Notes: generated from the letters alone by a model not told the origin. DNA of 8,184 nt from Sphaerochaetaceae bacterium (GCA_023231265.1 JALNVT010000109.1:1-8184), one strand, 5' to 3'. Numbered from the stretch's first letter, positions 1 to 6,299 are shown. Numbers and translations: made by a program.

Positions 1-18
1 AAAATAGATATTTTTTAC

Positions 19-47
19 TTGACGAATGAATAAAATACTTATATATT
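19..47 (+). promoter_or_regulatory. Sigma-A-type promoter for the DUF3793-flavodoxin operon
   Basis: The -35 hexamer TTGACG lies at 19-24 and the -10 hexamer TATATT at 42-47, separated by exactly 17 nt. Transcription would start near position 54, about 50 nt before the first gene. The -10 element lies inside the left arm of a palindrome (42-74), which suits repression. The match is by eye to the housekeeping consensus and is not experimental. Confidence 0.6.
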
Positions 48-74
48 CATGTTAGAAGTTGCTAACATAATATA
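42..74. promoter_or_regulatory. Candidate palindromic operator over the -10 region
   Basis: The left arm TATATTCATGTTAG (42-55) and right arm CTAACATAATATA (62-74) are reverse complements except for one extra C in the left arm, with a 6-nt centre (56-61). The inner arms ATGTTAG/CTAACAT pair perfectly. The site covers the -10 hexamer and the expected start point. The TTAG...CTAA core recalls operators of DtxR/IdeR-type metal repressors, which would suit a flavodoxin operon, but the assignment to a regulator family is inference. It could also act as an RNA hairpin if transcription starts further upstream. Confidence 0.5.
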
Positions 75-105
75 CTGTATGTTTGACCTCTATTAAGGAG
101 ATTAT

Positions 106-672
106 ATGTGTGAGAGAGTAGCTTTCAATCTTCTTTATCAAGGAAGTCCTGTATTTAAAGGGTATAAATGTTCCTCTTTGATAATGGTAAATGATGAAGA
201 TCTGAAAGAAATTACATGCAAAGAGACCGTCAAGATTTTGAAGTCCAACGGTTTTGAAATAAAGCTTTTAGGAAGATGCGCCAAATATACCAGAGTTCTG
301 GTATTTGATAGGAGAGCACTAGAAGAGGATGTTTATACAAAAGAAAGATTCAACTTTCTTGAAAGATATGGATACACTCTGATGCCTCTTGATGACCTTT
401 TAGACAGACTGACCAGTAGAATGGGGGACTCTTGTAATCCCTTTCCTCATGAGATTGGTATATTTTTAGGTTATCCTTTGAAAGATATAGAAGGATTTAT
501 TAAAAATAAAGGTAAGAACTACAGCTTGAGTGGTTACTGGAAGGTCTATGGTGATACTGAATATGCCTCAGCTATGTTCAGTACTTTCAAAAAGTGCCGA
601 GAATTGTCAATAAATAGATACAATGAGGGTAGTTCTTTCGAGGATATTCTCAGAGGAGAAGAAATAGTATGA
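106..672 (+). CDS. DUF3793 family protein
   Basis: This 188-residue protein has the recognisable DUF3793 C-terminal signature: FPHEIGIFLGYPL (113-125), a DIEGFI segment (127-132), GYWKVYGD (143-150) and KKC (162-164). The first half is a weaker alpha/beta-like region (RVLVFDRR at 63-70). No signal peptide or membrane segment is seen, so it is probably cytoplasmic. The family has no established biochemical function. In low-GC bacteria it is often found beside flavodoxin or iron-related genes, and here it overlaps a flavodoxin gene by 4 nt (ATGA), implying translational coupling. The ATG at 106 follows AAGGAG (95-100) by 5 nt, which fixes the start. The promoter and palindrome upstream suggest metal-responsive control, an inference. 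Family assignment is from motif memory, not a search. Confidence 0.82.
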   Translation: MCERVAFNLLYQGSPVFKGYKCSSLIMVNDEDLKEITCKETVKILKSNGFEIKLLGRCAKYTRVLVFDRRALEEDVYTKERFNFLERYGYTLMPLDDLLDRLTSRMGDSCNPFPHEIGIFLGYPLKDIEGFIKNKGKNYSLSGYWKVYGDTEYASAMFSTFKKCRELSINRYNEGSSFEDILRGEEIV

Positions 673-1076
673 GTACAGCAGTTGTGTACTACAGTTTATC
701 TGGTAATACAGAAATGATGGCAAAAGCTATAGCAGAAGGTGCTGGTACAGAAGATGTATACAGTGTAGATGAAGCAGTAGAGAGTGATGTTTTGAGTCAT
801 TCTTCAATTGCGCTGGGTTGTCCTGCAATGGGAAGTGAAGAATTAGAAGCCAATGACTTCGAACCTTTCATGGATAGCATTGCATCGTCTCTAAAAGGCA
901 AGAAAGTTGCATTGTTTGGCAGCTATGATTGGGGAGATGGTGAGTGGATGCGAACCTGGCAAGAAAATTTGGAAAGTATGGGAATAACATTGATACAGGA
1001 TGGTTTGATCTGCAATAACGAACCTACTGATGATGATATTGAATCTTGTAAAGCTTTGGGCAAAGCTTTAGCATAG
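669..1076 (+). CDS. Short-chain flavodoxin
   Basis: This 135-residue protein is a small FMN-binding electron carrier of the cytoplasm. The N-terminal beta strand leads into the phosphate-binding loop SLSGNTE (9-15). The isoalloxazine-side loops are GCPAMGSEELE (50-60) and FGSYDWGDGEWM (83-94), whose Y86 and W88 are placed to stack on the flavin. The length is typical of short-chain flavodoxins lacking the extra loop of the long-chain type. The start ATG overlaps the stop of the DUF3793 gene, with AGAGGAG (652-658) about 10 nt upstream, inside that gene. Flavodoxins commonly replace ferredoxin when iron is scarce, so this pair may be an iron-limitation unit; the redox partner cannot be told from the window. 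The operon ends at the terminator at 1169-1210. Confidence 0.92.
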   Translation: MSTAVVYYSLSGNTEMMAKAIAEGAGTEDVYSVDEAVESDVLSHSSIALGCPAMGSEELEANDFEPFMDSIASSLKGKKVALFGSYDWGDGEWMRTWQENLESMGITLIQDGLICNNEPTDDDIESCKALGKALA

Positions 1077-1081
1077 ATACC

Positions 1082-1104
1082 CATTAATAATATTAATATT
1101 AATG
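1082..1104 (+). repeat. AT-only inverted repeat after flavodoxin
   Basis: CATTAATA (1082-1089) and TATTAATG (1097-1104) are perfect inverted arms around a 7-nt centre, 5 nt after the flavodoxin stop. Almost every pair is A-T and no T-tract follows, so it is a poor terminator. It may protect the mRNA 3' end or be chance in AT-rich DNA. Confidence 0.35.
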
Positions 1105-1168
1105 AAGAATTAATTTTGTAAAGAATAAAAACTCCTTTTATTAATTTGTGAAAAAATTTACTAATTTT

Positions 1169-1210
1169 AAACAACCAAAGTTGAACTCCAACGACTTTGG
1201 TTGTTTTTTT
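1169..1210 (+). terminator. Intrinsic terminator of the DUF3793-flavodoxin operon
   Basis: A perfect 13-bp stem pairs 1169-1181 (AAACAACCAAAGT) with 1194-1206 (ACTTTGGTTGTTT), closing a 12-nt loop. The T-tract runs from 1204 to 1210. It lies 92 bp after the flavodoxin stop and 8 bp beyond the stop of the convergent small gene at 1215-1394. Read from the minus strand the stem is followed only by TTT then AAAA, so it would be a weaker terminator for that gene. Confidence 0.85.
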
Positions 1211-1214
1211 CCGT

Positions 1215-1394
1215 TTATCTGTGAAGCTTTGGATGGATTACATAATCCCATATGAATTTAACAGCGAAAACAGGCCAAACTATTGTTTCAAGTAGAATTA
1301 TTATCACTGATTTGACTGTCATTGGTTCAAAATAATGATTGAATATCAGCTTGAGAATCAAAAATGCAATTCCCCATTCAATATATTTTCTCAT
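1215..1394 (-). CDS. Small membrane protein of unknown function (59 aa)
   Basis: On the minus strand an ATG at 1394 opens a 59-codon frame ending in TAA at 1215-1217. An AGGAG ribosome binding site (complement of 1401-1405) lies 6 nt before the ATG, as good as those of the arg genes. The protein starts MRKYIEWGIAFLILKLIF, giving a hydrophobic segment at about 7-18, then a polar hinge (HYFEPMTVKS, 20-29). A longer hydrophobic segment spans about 30-48 (VIIILLETIVWPVFAVKFI), and the tail HPKLHR is basic. One or two membrane passes are likely. A plausible promoter precedes it (1413-1441) and the flavodoxin terminator sits just past its stop. I do not recognise the family and propose no function. 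It is short, so a chance frame is possible, but the site and layout argue for a real gene. Confidence 0.68.
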   Translation of the reverse strand: MRKYIEWGIAFLILKLIFNHYFEPMTVKSVIIILLETIVWPVFAVKFIWDYVIHPKLHR

Positions 1395-1412
1395 AAATGA
1401 CTCCTCACTTAA

Positions 1413-1441
1413 ATATTAATGCTTTCAAATTGATTTGGCAA
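1413..1441 (-). promoter_or_regulatory. Candidate promoter of the small membrane protein gene
   Basis: On the minus strand TTGCCA (1441 to 1436) and TAATAT (1418 to 1413) are separated by 17 nt. Transcription would start near 1406, leaving a leader of about 12 nt that carries the AGGAG site. The hexamers match the consensus well, but AT-rich DNA gives such matches by chance. Confidence 0.4.
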
Positions 1442-1505
1442 TGTAAATGTTTGTTCTTCAGTTATCATGGAATGAGTAAGATTCGCAATCAGCAGCAGAA
1501 TGGAT

Positions 1506-1519
1506 TAAATAAATATACA
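1506..1519. promoter_or_regulatory. Candidate ARG box, distal copy
   Basis: TAAATAAATATACA fits the ARG-box core TGnATwwwwATnCA with one mismatch (A for the conserved G). It starts 32 bp before the stronger box at 1538-1551. It is weak taken alone. Confidence 0.3.
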
Positions 1520-1535
1520 GATAAATAAAGATTTA

Positions 1536-1553
1536 TATGTATAAACATGCAAA
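1536..1553. promoter_or_regulatory. Candidate ARG box (ArgR operator), best match
   Basis: TATGTATAAACATGCAAA fits the 18-bp consensus wnTGnATwwwwATnCAnw at all specified positions except one C in the central A/T tract (1546). Both half-sites, TGTAT and ATGCA, are intact and near-palindromic. It lies about 185 bp before the argC start and upstream of the candidate promoter at 1580-1608, between argC and the divergent small gene. The ArgR assignment is inferred from consensus and from its position by arginine genes. Confidence 0.5.
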
Positions 1554-1579
1554 CAAAATGTGTGATATTGGTAAATTAA

Positions 1580-1608
1580 TTGGTAATAAAGTATGAATAT
1601 ATTATACT
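1580..1608 (+). promoter_or_regulatory. Candidate promoter for argCJBD
   Basis: TTGGTA (1580-1585) and TATACT (1603-1608) are separated by 17 nt, with 4/6 and 5/6 matches to the housekeeping consensus. Transcription would start near 1615, giving a leader of about 120 nt that contains the downstream ARG-box-like cluster. The -10 lies in the right arm of the inverted repeat AAAGTAT/ATACTTT (1588-1594/1604-1610). That repeat is followed by a T-rich run to 1620, so the same bases could form a weak terminator-like hairpin for any upstream transcript. Confidence 0.42.
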
Positions 1609-1645
1609 TTTTTTGTTTTTATTGCCTCATGTAGTCATGCTGTAA

Positions 1646-1711
1646 GATATAAATATGCAATATTCTAAATAAAAATACATAAATGTATTGAAATTAATAA
1701 ATAAATATGCA
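1646..1711. promoter_or_regulatory. Cluster of ARG-box-like sites before argC
   Basis: Matches to the core TGnATwwwwATnCA are GATATAAATATGCA (1646-1659, two mismatches), TAAATAAAAATACA (1666-1679, one), TGTATTGAAATTAA (1684-1697, two) and TAAATAAATATGCA (1698-1711, one). The first two start 20 bp apart, the usual spacing of paired ARG boxes bound by an ArgR hexamer. The 12-mer ATAAATATGCAA occurs twice exactly (1649-1660, 1701-1712) and once with one change (1541-1552). AT-richness raises the chance of false matches. Position in the argC leader supports repression or roadblock control by arginine. Confidence 0.45.
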
Positions 1712-1723
1712 AAACTCTATCCC

Positions 1724-1729
1724 AAGGAG
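1724..1729 (+). promoter_or_regulatory. argC: Ribosome binding site fixing the argC start
   Basis: AAGGAG ends 7 nt before the ATG at 1737. The longer frame beginning at the ATG at 1707 would place this site inside the coding region and add a ten-residue N-terminus unlike the family, so 1737 is preferred. Confidence 0.85.
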
Positions 1730-1736
1730 ATGCATA

Positions 1737-2780
1737 ATGATAAAAGTTGGAGTAATTGGCGCTACAGGATATGCTGGTGCCGCACTTGTATATTTATTAA
1801 CAAAACATCCAAATGTTAAAATTGTTTATCTTGCCTCTCATTCTTATGCTGGCGAGATATTTTCAGATATTTATCCAAATATGAATGGTGAATGTGATTT
1901 AGTTCTTGATGAAGTAGATATGAAAGATGCATCAGAAAAATGTGATGTATTATTTCTTGCATTACCTGCAGGAATTTCCACAGCTCTCATAGACGAGAGT
2001 GTGATAAAAGATACTGTGGTCATAGATCTTGGAGCAGATTTCAGATTGAATGACAGGGATGTATATAAGACATGGTACAAAAAAGAAGCACCTAGCCAAA
2101 AATTATTGGATGAGGCTGTTTATTCTTTAGCTGATTTGGATCCAAATGGAATGAAACATACCAATTTGATTTCAAATCCTGGATGCTACACAACATGTTC
2201 TATTTTGACACTCTCTCCTCTGGTTAAGAGCAATCTTATTGAAACTGATTCAATTATTATAAATGCAATGAGTGGAACTAGTGGCGCAGGAAGATCCAAT
2301 AAAACAGCAAACTTGTTCTGTGAGGTCAATGAAAGTGTGAAAGCTTATGGAGTCACAACTCATCGTCATACACCAGAGATTGAAATGGCTCTCAACAAAA
2401 TGAGCGATGAAGATGTAATGGTTCAATTCACACCTCATCTGATCCCTATGGATAGAGGAATACTTGCTACATGCACTGCAAAGTTGAAAGAGGGCGTCAC
2501 AAAAGAGATGGTTCATGAAGCTTTCAACAGTCTCTACAAGGATTCAAAATTTGTTCATCTTTTGAAAGAAGGTCATCTACCTGAAACACGTTTTGTAAAG
2601 CAGTCAAATAGAATTGATGTTTCTTATACAGTTGATGAGAGAACCAACAATGTAATTGGCATTGGTGCAATCGATAACATCATAAAAGGTGCTGCGGGAC
2701 AGGCTGTTCAGAACATGAACTTACGGTTTGGTTTCGATGAATCAATGGGCCTGGATGATGTAACATCAAATACATTATAA
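1737..2780 (+). CDS. argC: N-acetyl-gamma-glutamyl-phosphate reductase
   Basis: ArgC reduces N-acetylglutamyl phosphate with NADPH to N-acetylglutamate semialdehyde, the third step of arginine synthesis, in the cytoplasm. From the ATG at 1737 it has 347 residues, the usual length. The N-terminal dinucleotide fold opens MIKVGVIGATGYAG (1-14). The catalytic cysteine is C150 in SNPGCY (146-151), and the substrate-binding histidine motif is GVTTHRHTPEIE (205-216). The C-terminal NAD/substrate segment IGAIDNIIKGAAGQAVQN is intact. It is the first gene of argCJBD, preceded by AAGGAG and by ARG-box-like sites. A 182-bp gap separates it from argJ, longer than the 2-4 nt gaps between the other genes of the operon, so argJBD may also have its own control. 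No frameshift or missing key residue was seen. Confidence 0.96.
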   Translation: MIKVGVIGATGYAGAALVYLLTKHPNVKIVYLASHSYAGEIFSDIYPNMNGECDLVLDEVDMKDASEKCDVLFLALPAGISTALIDESVIKDTVVIDLGADFRLNDRDVYKTWYKKEAPSQKLLDEAVYSLADLDPNGMKHTNLISNPGCYTTCSILTLSPLVKSNLIETDSIIINAMSGTSGAGRSNKTANLFCEVNESVKAYGVTTHRHTPEIEMALNKMSDEDVMVQFTPHLIPMDRGILATCTAKLKEGVTKEMVHEAFNSLYKDSKFVHLLKEGHLPETRFVKQSNRIDVSYTVDERTNNVIGIGAIDNIIKGAAGQAVQNMNLRFGFDESMGLDDVTSNTL

Positions 2781-2872
2781 GAAATAATATAATAACAATA
2801 TAATATATATAAAATAAAGTACTAAGATAATATATAAACACAAAGTTTTAATATTGAAACTACATGGAAAGT

Positions 2873-2914
2873 TATCAGTAAAAGATATCATAAAAATGAT
2901 ACACATCACTGATA
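2873..2914 (+). repeat. Nested symmetric inverted repeat in the argC-argJ gap
   Basis: The 182-bp gap (2781-2962) has an extremely AT-rich first half with nothing recognisable. Its second half holds an outer pair TATCAGT (2873-2879)/ACTGATA (2908-2914) and an inner pair TATCAT (2886-2891)/ATGATA (2896-2901), both centred on 2893.5 and separated by symmetric 6-nt mismatched stretches. GATATCA recurs at 2884, 2911 and 2941. This could be a two-part operator, an mRNA processing or stabilising hairpin, or part of an internal promoter. No T-tract follows, so it is not an intrinsic terminator. A weak ARG-box-like site, TGTATAGATATCAA (2935-2948), is also present. Confidence 0.5.
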
Positions 2915-2962
2915 TCACAATTTTCACTTCAGTTTGTATAGATATCAAAAAAGTTGGAATAG

Positions 2963-4207
2963 ATGGAAAACATAAAGAAAATAAAGGGTGGTGTACTAGC
3001 AGCTAAAGGATTCAAAACGTGTGGAATAGCATGTGGTTTGAAGAAAGTTAAAAAAGACATGGCAATAATATACAGTGATAGCCCGTGTTCTTTTGCTGGT
3101 GTGTTCACGCAGAATATCGTAGCAGCAGCTCCTGTTGTTCATGACCGCAATGTAGTGAAGAACAGTGAGAGTGTTCATTCAATTGTAATAAACAGTGCAA
3201 ATGCAAATGCATGTACTGGAGATCAAGGTCTCAAAGATTGTCATGAGACAGCAGAATACCTTGCAGAAAAATTATCGGATGAAAACAAGAAGATTGCATC
3301 TGATCAGGTTTTGGTCTGCTCAACAGGTGTTATAGGCGTTCCTCTTCCAATGGATACCATGAAGAAGGGAATGGACATTGCAGTAAAACATCTTTCATCT
3401 GATATGAAAAATAATGAGGATGCAGCAACTGCAATACTCACAACAGATAAAGTTAAGAAGATGATTGCCTATACCTTTGATATCAAAGGTAAGAGTGTTT
3501 CAATCGGTGGAATTGCAAAAGGTTCTGGAATGATTCATCCAAACATGGCAACAATGCTCAGCTTCATCACAACAGATGCAAATATTGATAAAGAAACTCT
3601 TCAGAAATTACTTGGCTCCTCTATCAGAGATTCATACAACATGATCTCCATTGATGGTGATACAAGTACAAATGATACAGTTCTCGTTCTTGCAAATGGA
3701 GAATCTGGATGTGAGAAGCTTGTTGAAGGAACAGAAGAATTTGAAACATTCAAAACAGCGTTCGACCTTGTTCATAAAACTCTTGCAACCAAGATTGTAA
3801 AAGATGGAGAGGGTGCTGGTACATTCATTGAGATGAATGTAACTGGTGCAACATGTGATGATGATGCAAAGATACTTGCTAAGTCCGTCATCAAATCTTC
3901 ATTGGTTAAAGCTGCTTTCTTCGGTGCTGATGCAAACTTCGGAAGAATCTTATGTGCAATGGGATACAGTGGTGTTCATTTCACTTTAGATACACTTGAT
4001 TTGAGCTTCAGCTCAAAGAGTGGTGGTATAAAAGTTGTTGATAAAGGCAAACCAATTGCATTTGATGAGGACCTTGCTAAAAAAATCTTACTTGAAAAAG
4101 AAGTGAAGGTTCTAGCATCTCTTGAAGATGGGGATGGAAGTGCAACAGCTTGGGGCTGTGATTTGAGTTATGAATACGTAAGAATCAATGGGGATTACAG
4201 GAGCTAA
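2963..4207 (+). CDS. argJ: Glutamate N-acetyltransferase (ornithine acetyltransferase)
   Basis: ArgJ transfers the acetyl group of N-acetylornithine to glutamate, releasing ornithine and regenerating N-acetylglutamate. Some members also use acetyl-CoA, which the sequence alone does not settle. The 414-residue precursor should cleave itself before T197 in HPNMATML (192-199), giving alpha and beta chains with T197 as nucleophile. The oxyanion-hole pair T121-G122 is in CSTGVIG (119-125). Other family blocks are GVLAAKGF (10-17), NSANANACTGDQG (77-89), ANFGRILCAMGYSG and the C-terminal YEYVRINGDYRS. The ATG at 2963 directly follows an in-frame TAG, so it cannot extend upstream. Only a short, close GGA (2956-2958) precedes it, the weakest ribosome site in the operon. 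Together with the structured gap upstream, this suggests special control. Confidence 0.96.
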   Translation: MENIKKIKGGVLAAKGFKTCGIACGLKKVKKDMAIIYSDSPCSFAGVFTQNIVAAAPVVHDRNVVKNSESVHSIVINSANANACTGDQGLKDCHETAEYLAEKLSDENKKIASDQVLVCSTGVIGVPLPMDTMKKGMDIAVKHLSSDMKNNEDAATAILTTDKVKKMIAYTFDIKGKSVSIGGIAKGSGMIHPNMATMLSFITTDANIDKETLQKLLGSSIRDSYNMISIDGDTSTNDTVLVLANGESGCEKLVEGTEEFETFKTAFDLVHKTLATKIVKDGEGAGTFIEMNVTGATCDDDAKILAKSVIKSSLVKAAFFGADANFGRILCAMGYSGVHFTLDTLDLSFSSKSGGIKVVDKGKPIAFDEDLAKKILLEKEVKVLASLEDGDGSATAWGCDLSYEYVRINGDYRS

Positions 4208-4209
4208 TT

Positions 4210-5094
4210 GTGGAAGATAAATCACTTTTAATAGAAAAAGCTGAAATACTGCTTGAGGCAATTCCTTATATTCAGGAGTTCAATAACAAAAGAGTCATAA
4301 TTAAATATGGTGGTTCTGCGATGGTAAACAGTGAATTGAGAAAATCTGTCATCAAAGATATTGCTATGTTGAAACTTTTAGGTCTGCAACCAATCATTGT
4401 TCATGGCGGTGGTAAAGAAATCTCTGCGATGCTTGAGAAAGTTGGTAAGAAGAGCAAATTTATAGATGGAATGAGAGTCAGTGATGAAGAAACGGTGAAG
4501 ATAGCTGAGATGGTATTGGTCGGATCAATTGGTAAGAAATTGGTTCTTGATCTTGAAGGTGAGGGAATTAGAGCTGTATCCATAGAAGGAAAGGATGCTC
4601 AGACCTTACTTGCTAAAAAGAAAGAGGACATCAATGGTCATGATTTTGGCTATGTTGGTGAGATCATCAAAGTTGATACAACTTTGATTGAGGACCTTCT
4701 TAGAATGGATTATGTTCCAGTTATATCTCCCATAGCATATGGAGAGGACAAGATGACTTACAACATCAATGCAGATTATGCTGCATCTGCTATTGCAGGG
4801 GCACTTAGATGTCAGAAGCTTGTTTTCTTATCTGATATAGAGGGAGTTTTGAGAGATCAAAATGACCCATCAACTAAGATTGCAAAATTGGATCTAAAAG
4901 AAACAAAAGCATTGATTGAGAACAAGACAATTGTTGGTGGAATGATTCCAAAAGTCACATGTTGCCTTGATGCCTTAGAAAAGGGTGTGAAGAGTGTCCA
5001 TATTTTAAACGGACAGATTCCACATTCAATACTTCTTGAGATTTACACTCAAAAAGGTATTGGTACAATGTTCACAGAAAGTATAGAGGAATAG
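4210..5094 (+). CDS. argB: Acetylglutamate kinase, GTG start, arginine-sensitive type
   Basis: ArgB phosphorylates N-acetylglutamate with ATP, the second and usually controlling step. The 294 residues show the amino-acid-kinase fold: VIIKYGGSAM (29-38, with K32), VHGGGKE (64-70), substrate arginine R89 in GMRVSDEE, YNINADYAAS (184-193, with N187 and D189), and GGMIPKV (243-249, with K248). Before the kinase core lies a helix, about residues 5-24 (AEILLEAIPYIQEF). This N-terminal helix links hexameric, arginine-inhibited kinases, so feedback inhibition is inferred. The usual GLSGKD-like segment reads SIEGKD (124-129). The start is GTG at 4210, just 2 nt after the argJ stop. AGGAG (4199-4203), inside the last argJ codons, sits 6 nt before it, so the two are probably translationally coupled. 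Confidence 0.95.
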   Translation: MEDKSLLIEKAEILLEAIPYIQEFNNKRVIIKYGGSAMVNSELRKSVIKDIAMLKLLGLQPIIVHGGGKEISAMLEKVGKKSKFIDGMRVSDEETVKIAEMVLVGSIGKKLVLDLEGEGIRAVSIEGKDAQTLLAKKKEDINGHDFGYVGEIIKVDTTLIEDLLRMDYVPVISPIAYGEDKMTYNINADYAASAIAGALRCQKLVFLSDIEGVLRDQNDPSTKIAKLDLKETKALIENKTIVGGMIPKVTCCLDALEKGVKSVHILNGQIPHSILLEIYTQKGIGTMFTESIEE

Positions 5095-5098
5095 AAAT

Positions 5099-6292
5099 AT
5101 GAAACAAAGTGAATTGATAGAAAATAATGATAAATACTTAGCTCAAACTTACAATCAGCTTCCAATCGTTTTGGACGGCGGAAAAGGCATGATTGCTTAT
5201 GATTTGGATGGCAATGAATATCTGGATTTCACAGCTGGCATTGCTGTAAATATTTTTGGTTATGGTGATGAGGGATATATTGATGCTATTGAGAAGGTCC
5301 TGAAGAAAGGAATGGTTCACTGCTCAAACATATATTACAATAAGGGTGAGTTGGAAGTTGCTGAAAAACTCACAAAAATAAGTGGAATGGAGCAGGCCTT
5401 CTTCTGCAACAGTGGAGCTGAAGCAAATGAAGCTGCACTAAAACTTGCAAGAAAGTATGGTAAGTTCAGTGGTGGAAGAACTCATGTTATCAGCATGAAG
5501 GATTCATTTCATGGAAGAACCTTTGGTTCTCTTTCAACAACAGGCCAAAAGAAATATCAGAAGAATTTCTATCCTCTTATGGGCAATGTCTCCTACGCTA
5601 CATTCAACGATCTTGAATCTGTTTCATCGATTGTAAATGAAGAGACATGTGCAATCATTGTGGAACCTCTTCAGGGTGAAGGTGGTATTGTTCCAGCTGA
5701 AAAAGAATTCTTGCAGGGACTTAGAGATCTATGTGATGAGCATGATATGATCTTGATCTTTGATGAAGTTCAATGTGGAATGGGACGCTGTGGAACTCCT
5801 CTTCTTTATCAGACATATGGAGTGACTCCTGATGTTGTTACATTGGCAAAGGCTATTGCAGGTGGTATTCCATGTGGTGCAATGCTAACAAAGGGCAAGG
5901 CAAATAGTATTCTTGTAAAAGGTGATCATGCATCAACTTTTGGCGGAAATATGGTTGCTATGGCAGCTTCTTCCTACATTCTAGATAAGATGGATGAGAA
6001 GTTCTTGAATCATGTGAAGCATGAAGGTGAATACCTATTTGAGAAACTATCAAAGCTTAAAGACAAATACCCAGCTCTAATATCAGAAGTGAGAGGAAAG
6101 GGCCTCATGCTTGGTCTTCAGATGAATGAATCACCAGCAGATATAATAAAGAAATGTTTTGATAAGAAATTCCTCATTTTAGGTGCAGGCACAAACGTAA
6201 TTCGTTTCGTTCCACCACTGATCATCACTGATGGTGATATTGATACTGGTATTGCAATACTTGATCAAGTTCTCAGTGAGATGAGTAAATAG
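5099..6292 (+). CDS. argD: Acetylornithine aminotransferase (PLP-dependent)
   Basis: ArgD transfers an amino group from glutamate to N-acetylglutamate semialdehyde, making N-acetylornithine, the fourth step of the pathway. It is a 397-residue class-III aminotransferase of normal length. Visible PLP-site features are NSGAEANE (104-111), SFHGRTFG (136-143), GEGGIVP (193-199), IFDEVQCGMGR (220-230, with D222 to the pyridine nitrogen), the Schiff-base lysine K251 in TLAKAIAGG (248-256), and STFGGN (279-284). The usual proline after TFGGN is methionine here, a mild oddity. It begins 4 nt after argB with AGAGGA (5085-5090) 8 nt upstream, and is the last gene before the terminator at 6333-6382. Related ornithine or succinylornithine aminotransferases are alternatives by sequence, but the operon makes ArgD nearly certain. 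Confidence 0.95.
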   Translation: MKQSELIENNDKYLAQTYNQLPIVLDGGKGMIAYDLDGNEYLDFTAGIAVNIFGYGDEGYIDAIEKVLKKGMVHCSNIYYNKGELEVAEKLTKISGMEQAFFCNSGAEANEAALKLARKYGKFSGGRTHVISMKDSFHGRTFGSLSTTGQKKYQKNFYPLMGNVSYATFNDLESVSSIVNEETCAIIVEPLQGEGGIVPAEKEFLQGLRDLCDEHDMILIFDEVQCGMGRCGTPLLYQTYGVTPDVVTLAKAIAGGIPCGAMLTKGKANSILVKGDHASTFGGNMVAMAASSYILDKMDEKFLNHVKHEGEYLFEKLSKLKDKYPALISEVRGKGLMLGLQMNESPADIIKKCFDKKFLILGAGTNVIRFVPPLIITDGDIDTGIAILDQVLSEMSK

Positions 6293-6299
6293 TTTTTAA

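Noticed and set aside
1..105. Fur box upstream of the DUF3793 gene
   Set aside because: The palindrome does not resemble the GATAAT-type Fur consensus; the DtxR-like TTAG/CTAA core fits better.
923..1174. Minus-strand frame of 83 codons over the flavodoxin gene
   Set aside because: It lies mostly opposite a well-supported flavodoxin, has no ribosome site and no family resemblance.
1707..1736. Upstream ATG extending argC by ten residues
   Set aside because: The AAGGAG at 1724-1729 belongs to the ATG at 1737, whose product starts like the family; the extension has no ribosome site and overlaps an ARG-box-like sequence.
1615..1736. Possible T-box or riboswitch in the argC leader
   Set aside because: No T-box sequence, aptamer-like conserved core or terminator/antiterminator pair could be seen; the leader is simply AT-rich with ARG-box-like sites.
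2781..2962. Missing small gene between argC and argJ
   Set aside because: No frame of useful length with a start and ribosome site exists on either strand by reading; an in-frame TAG lies directly before argJ.
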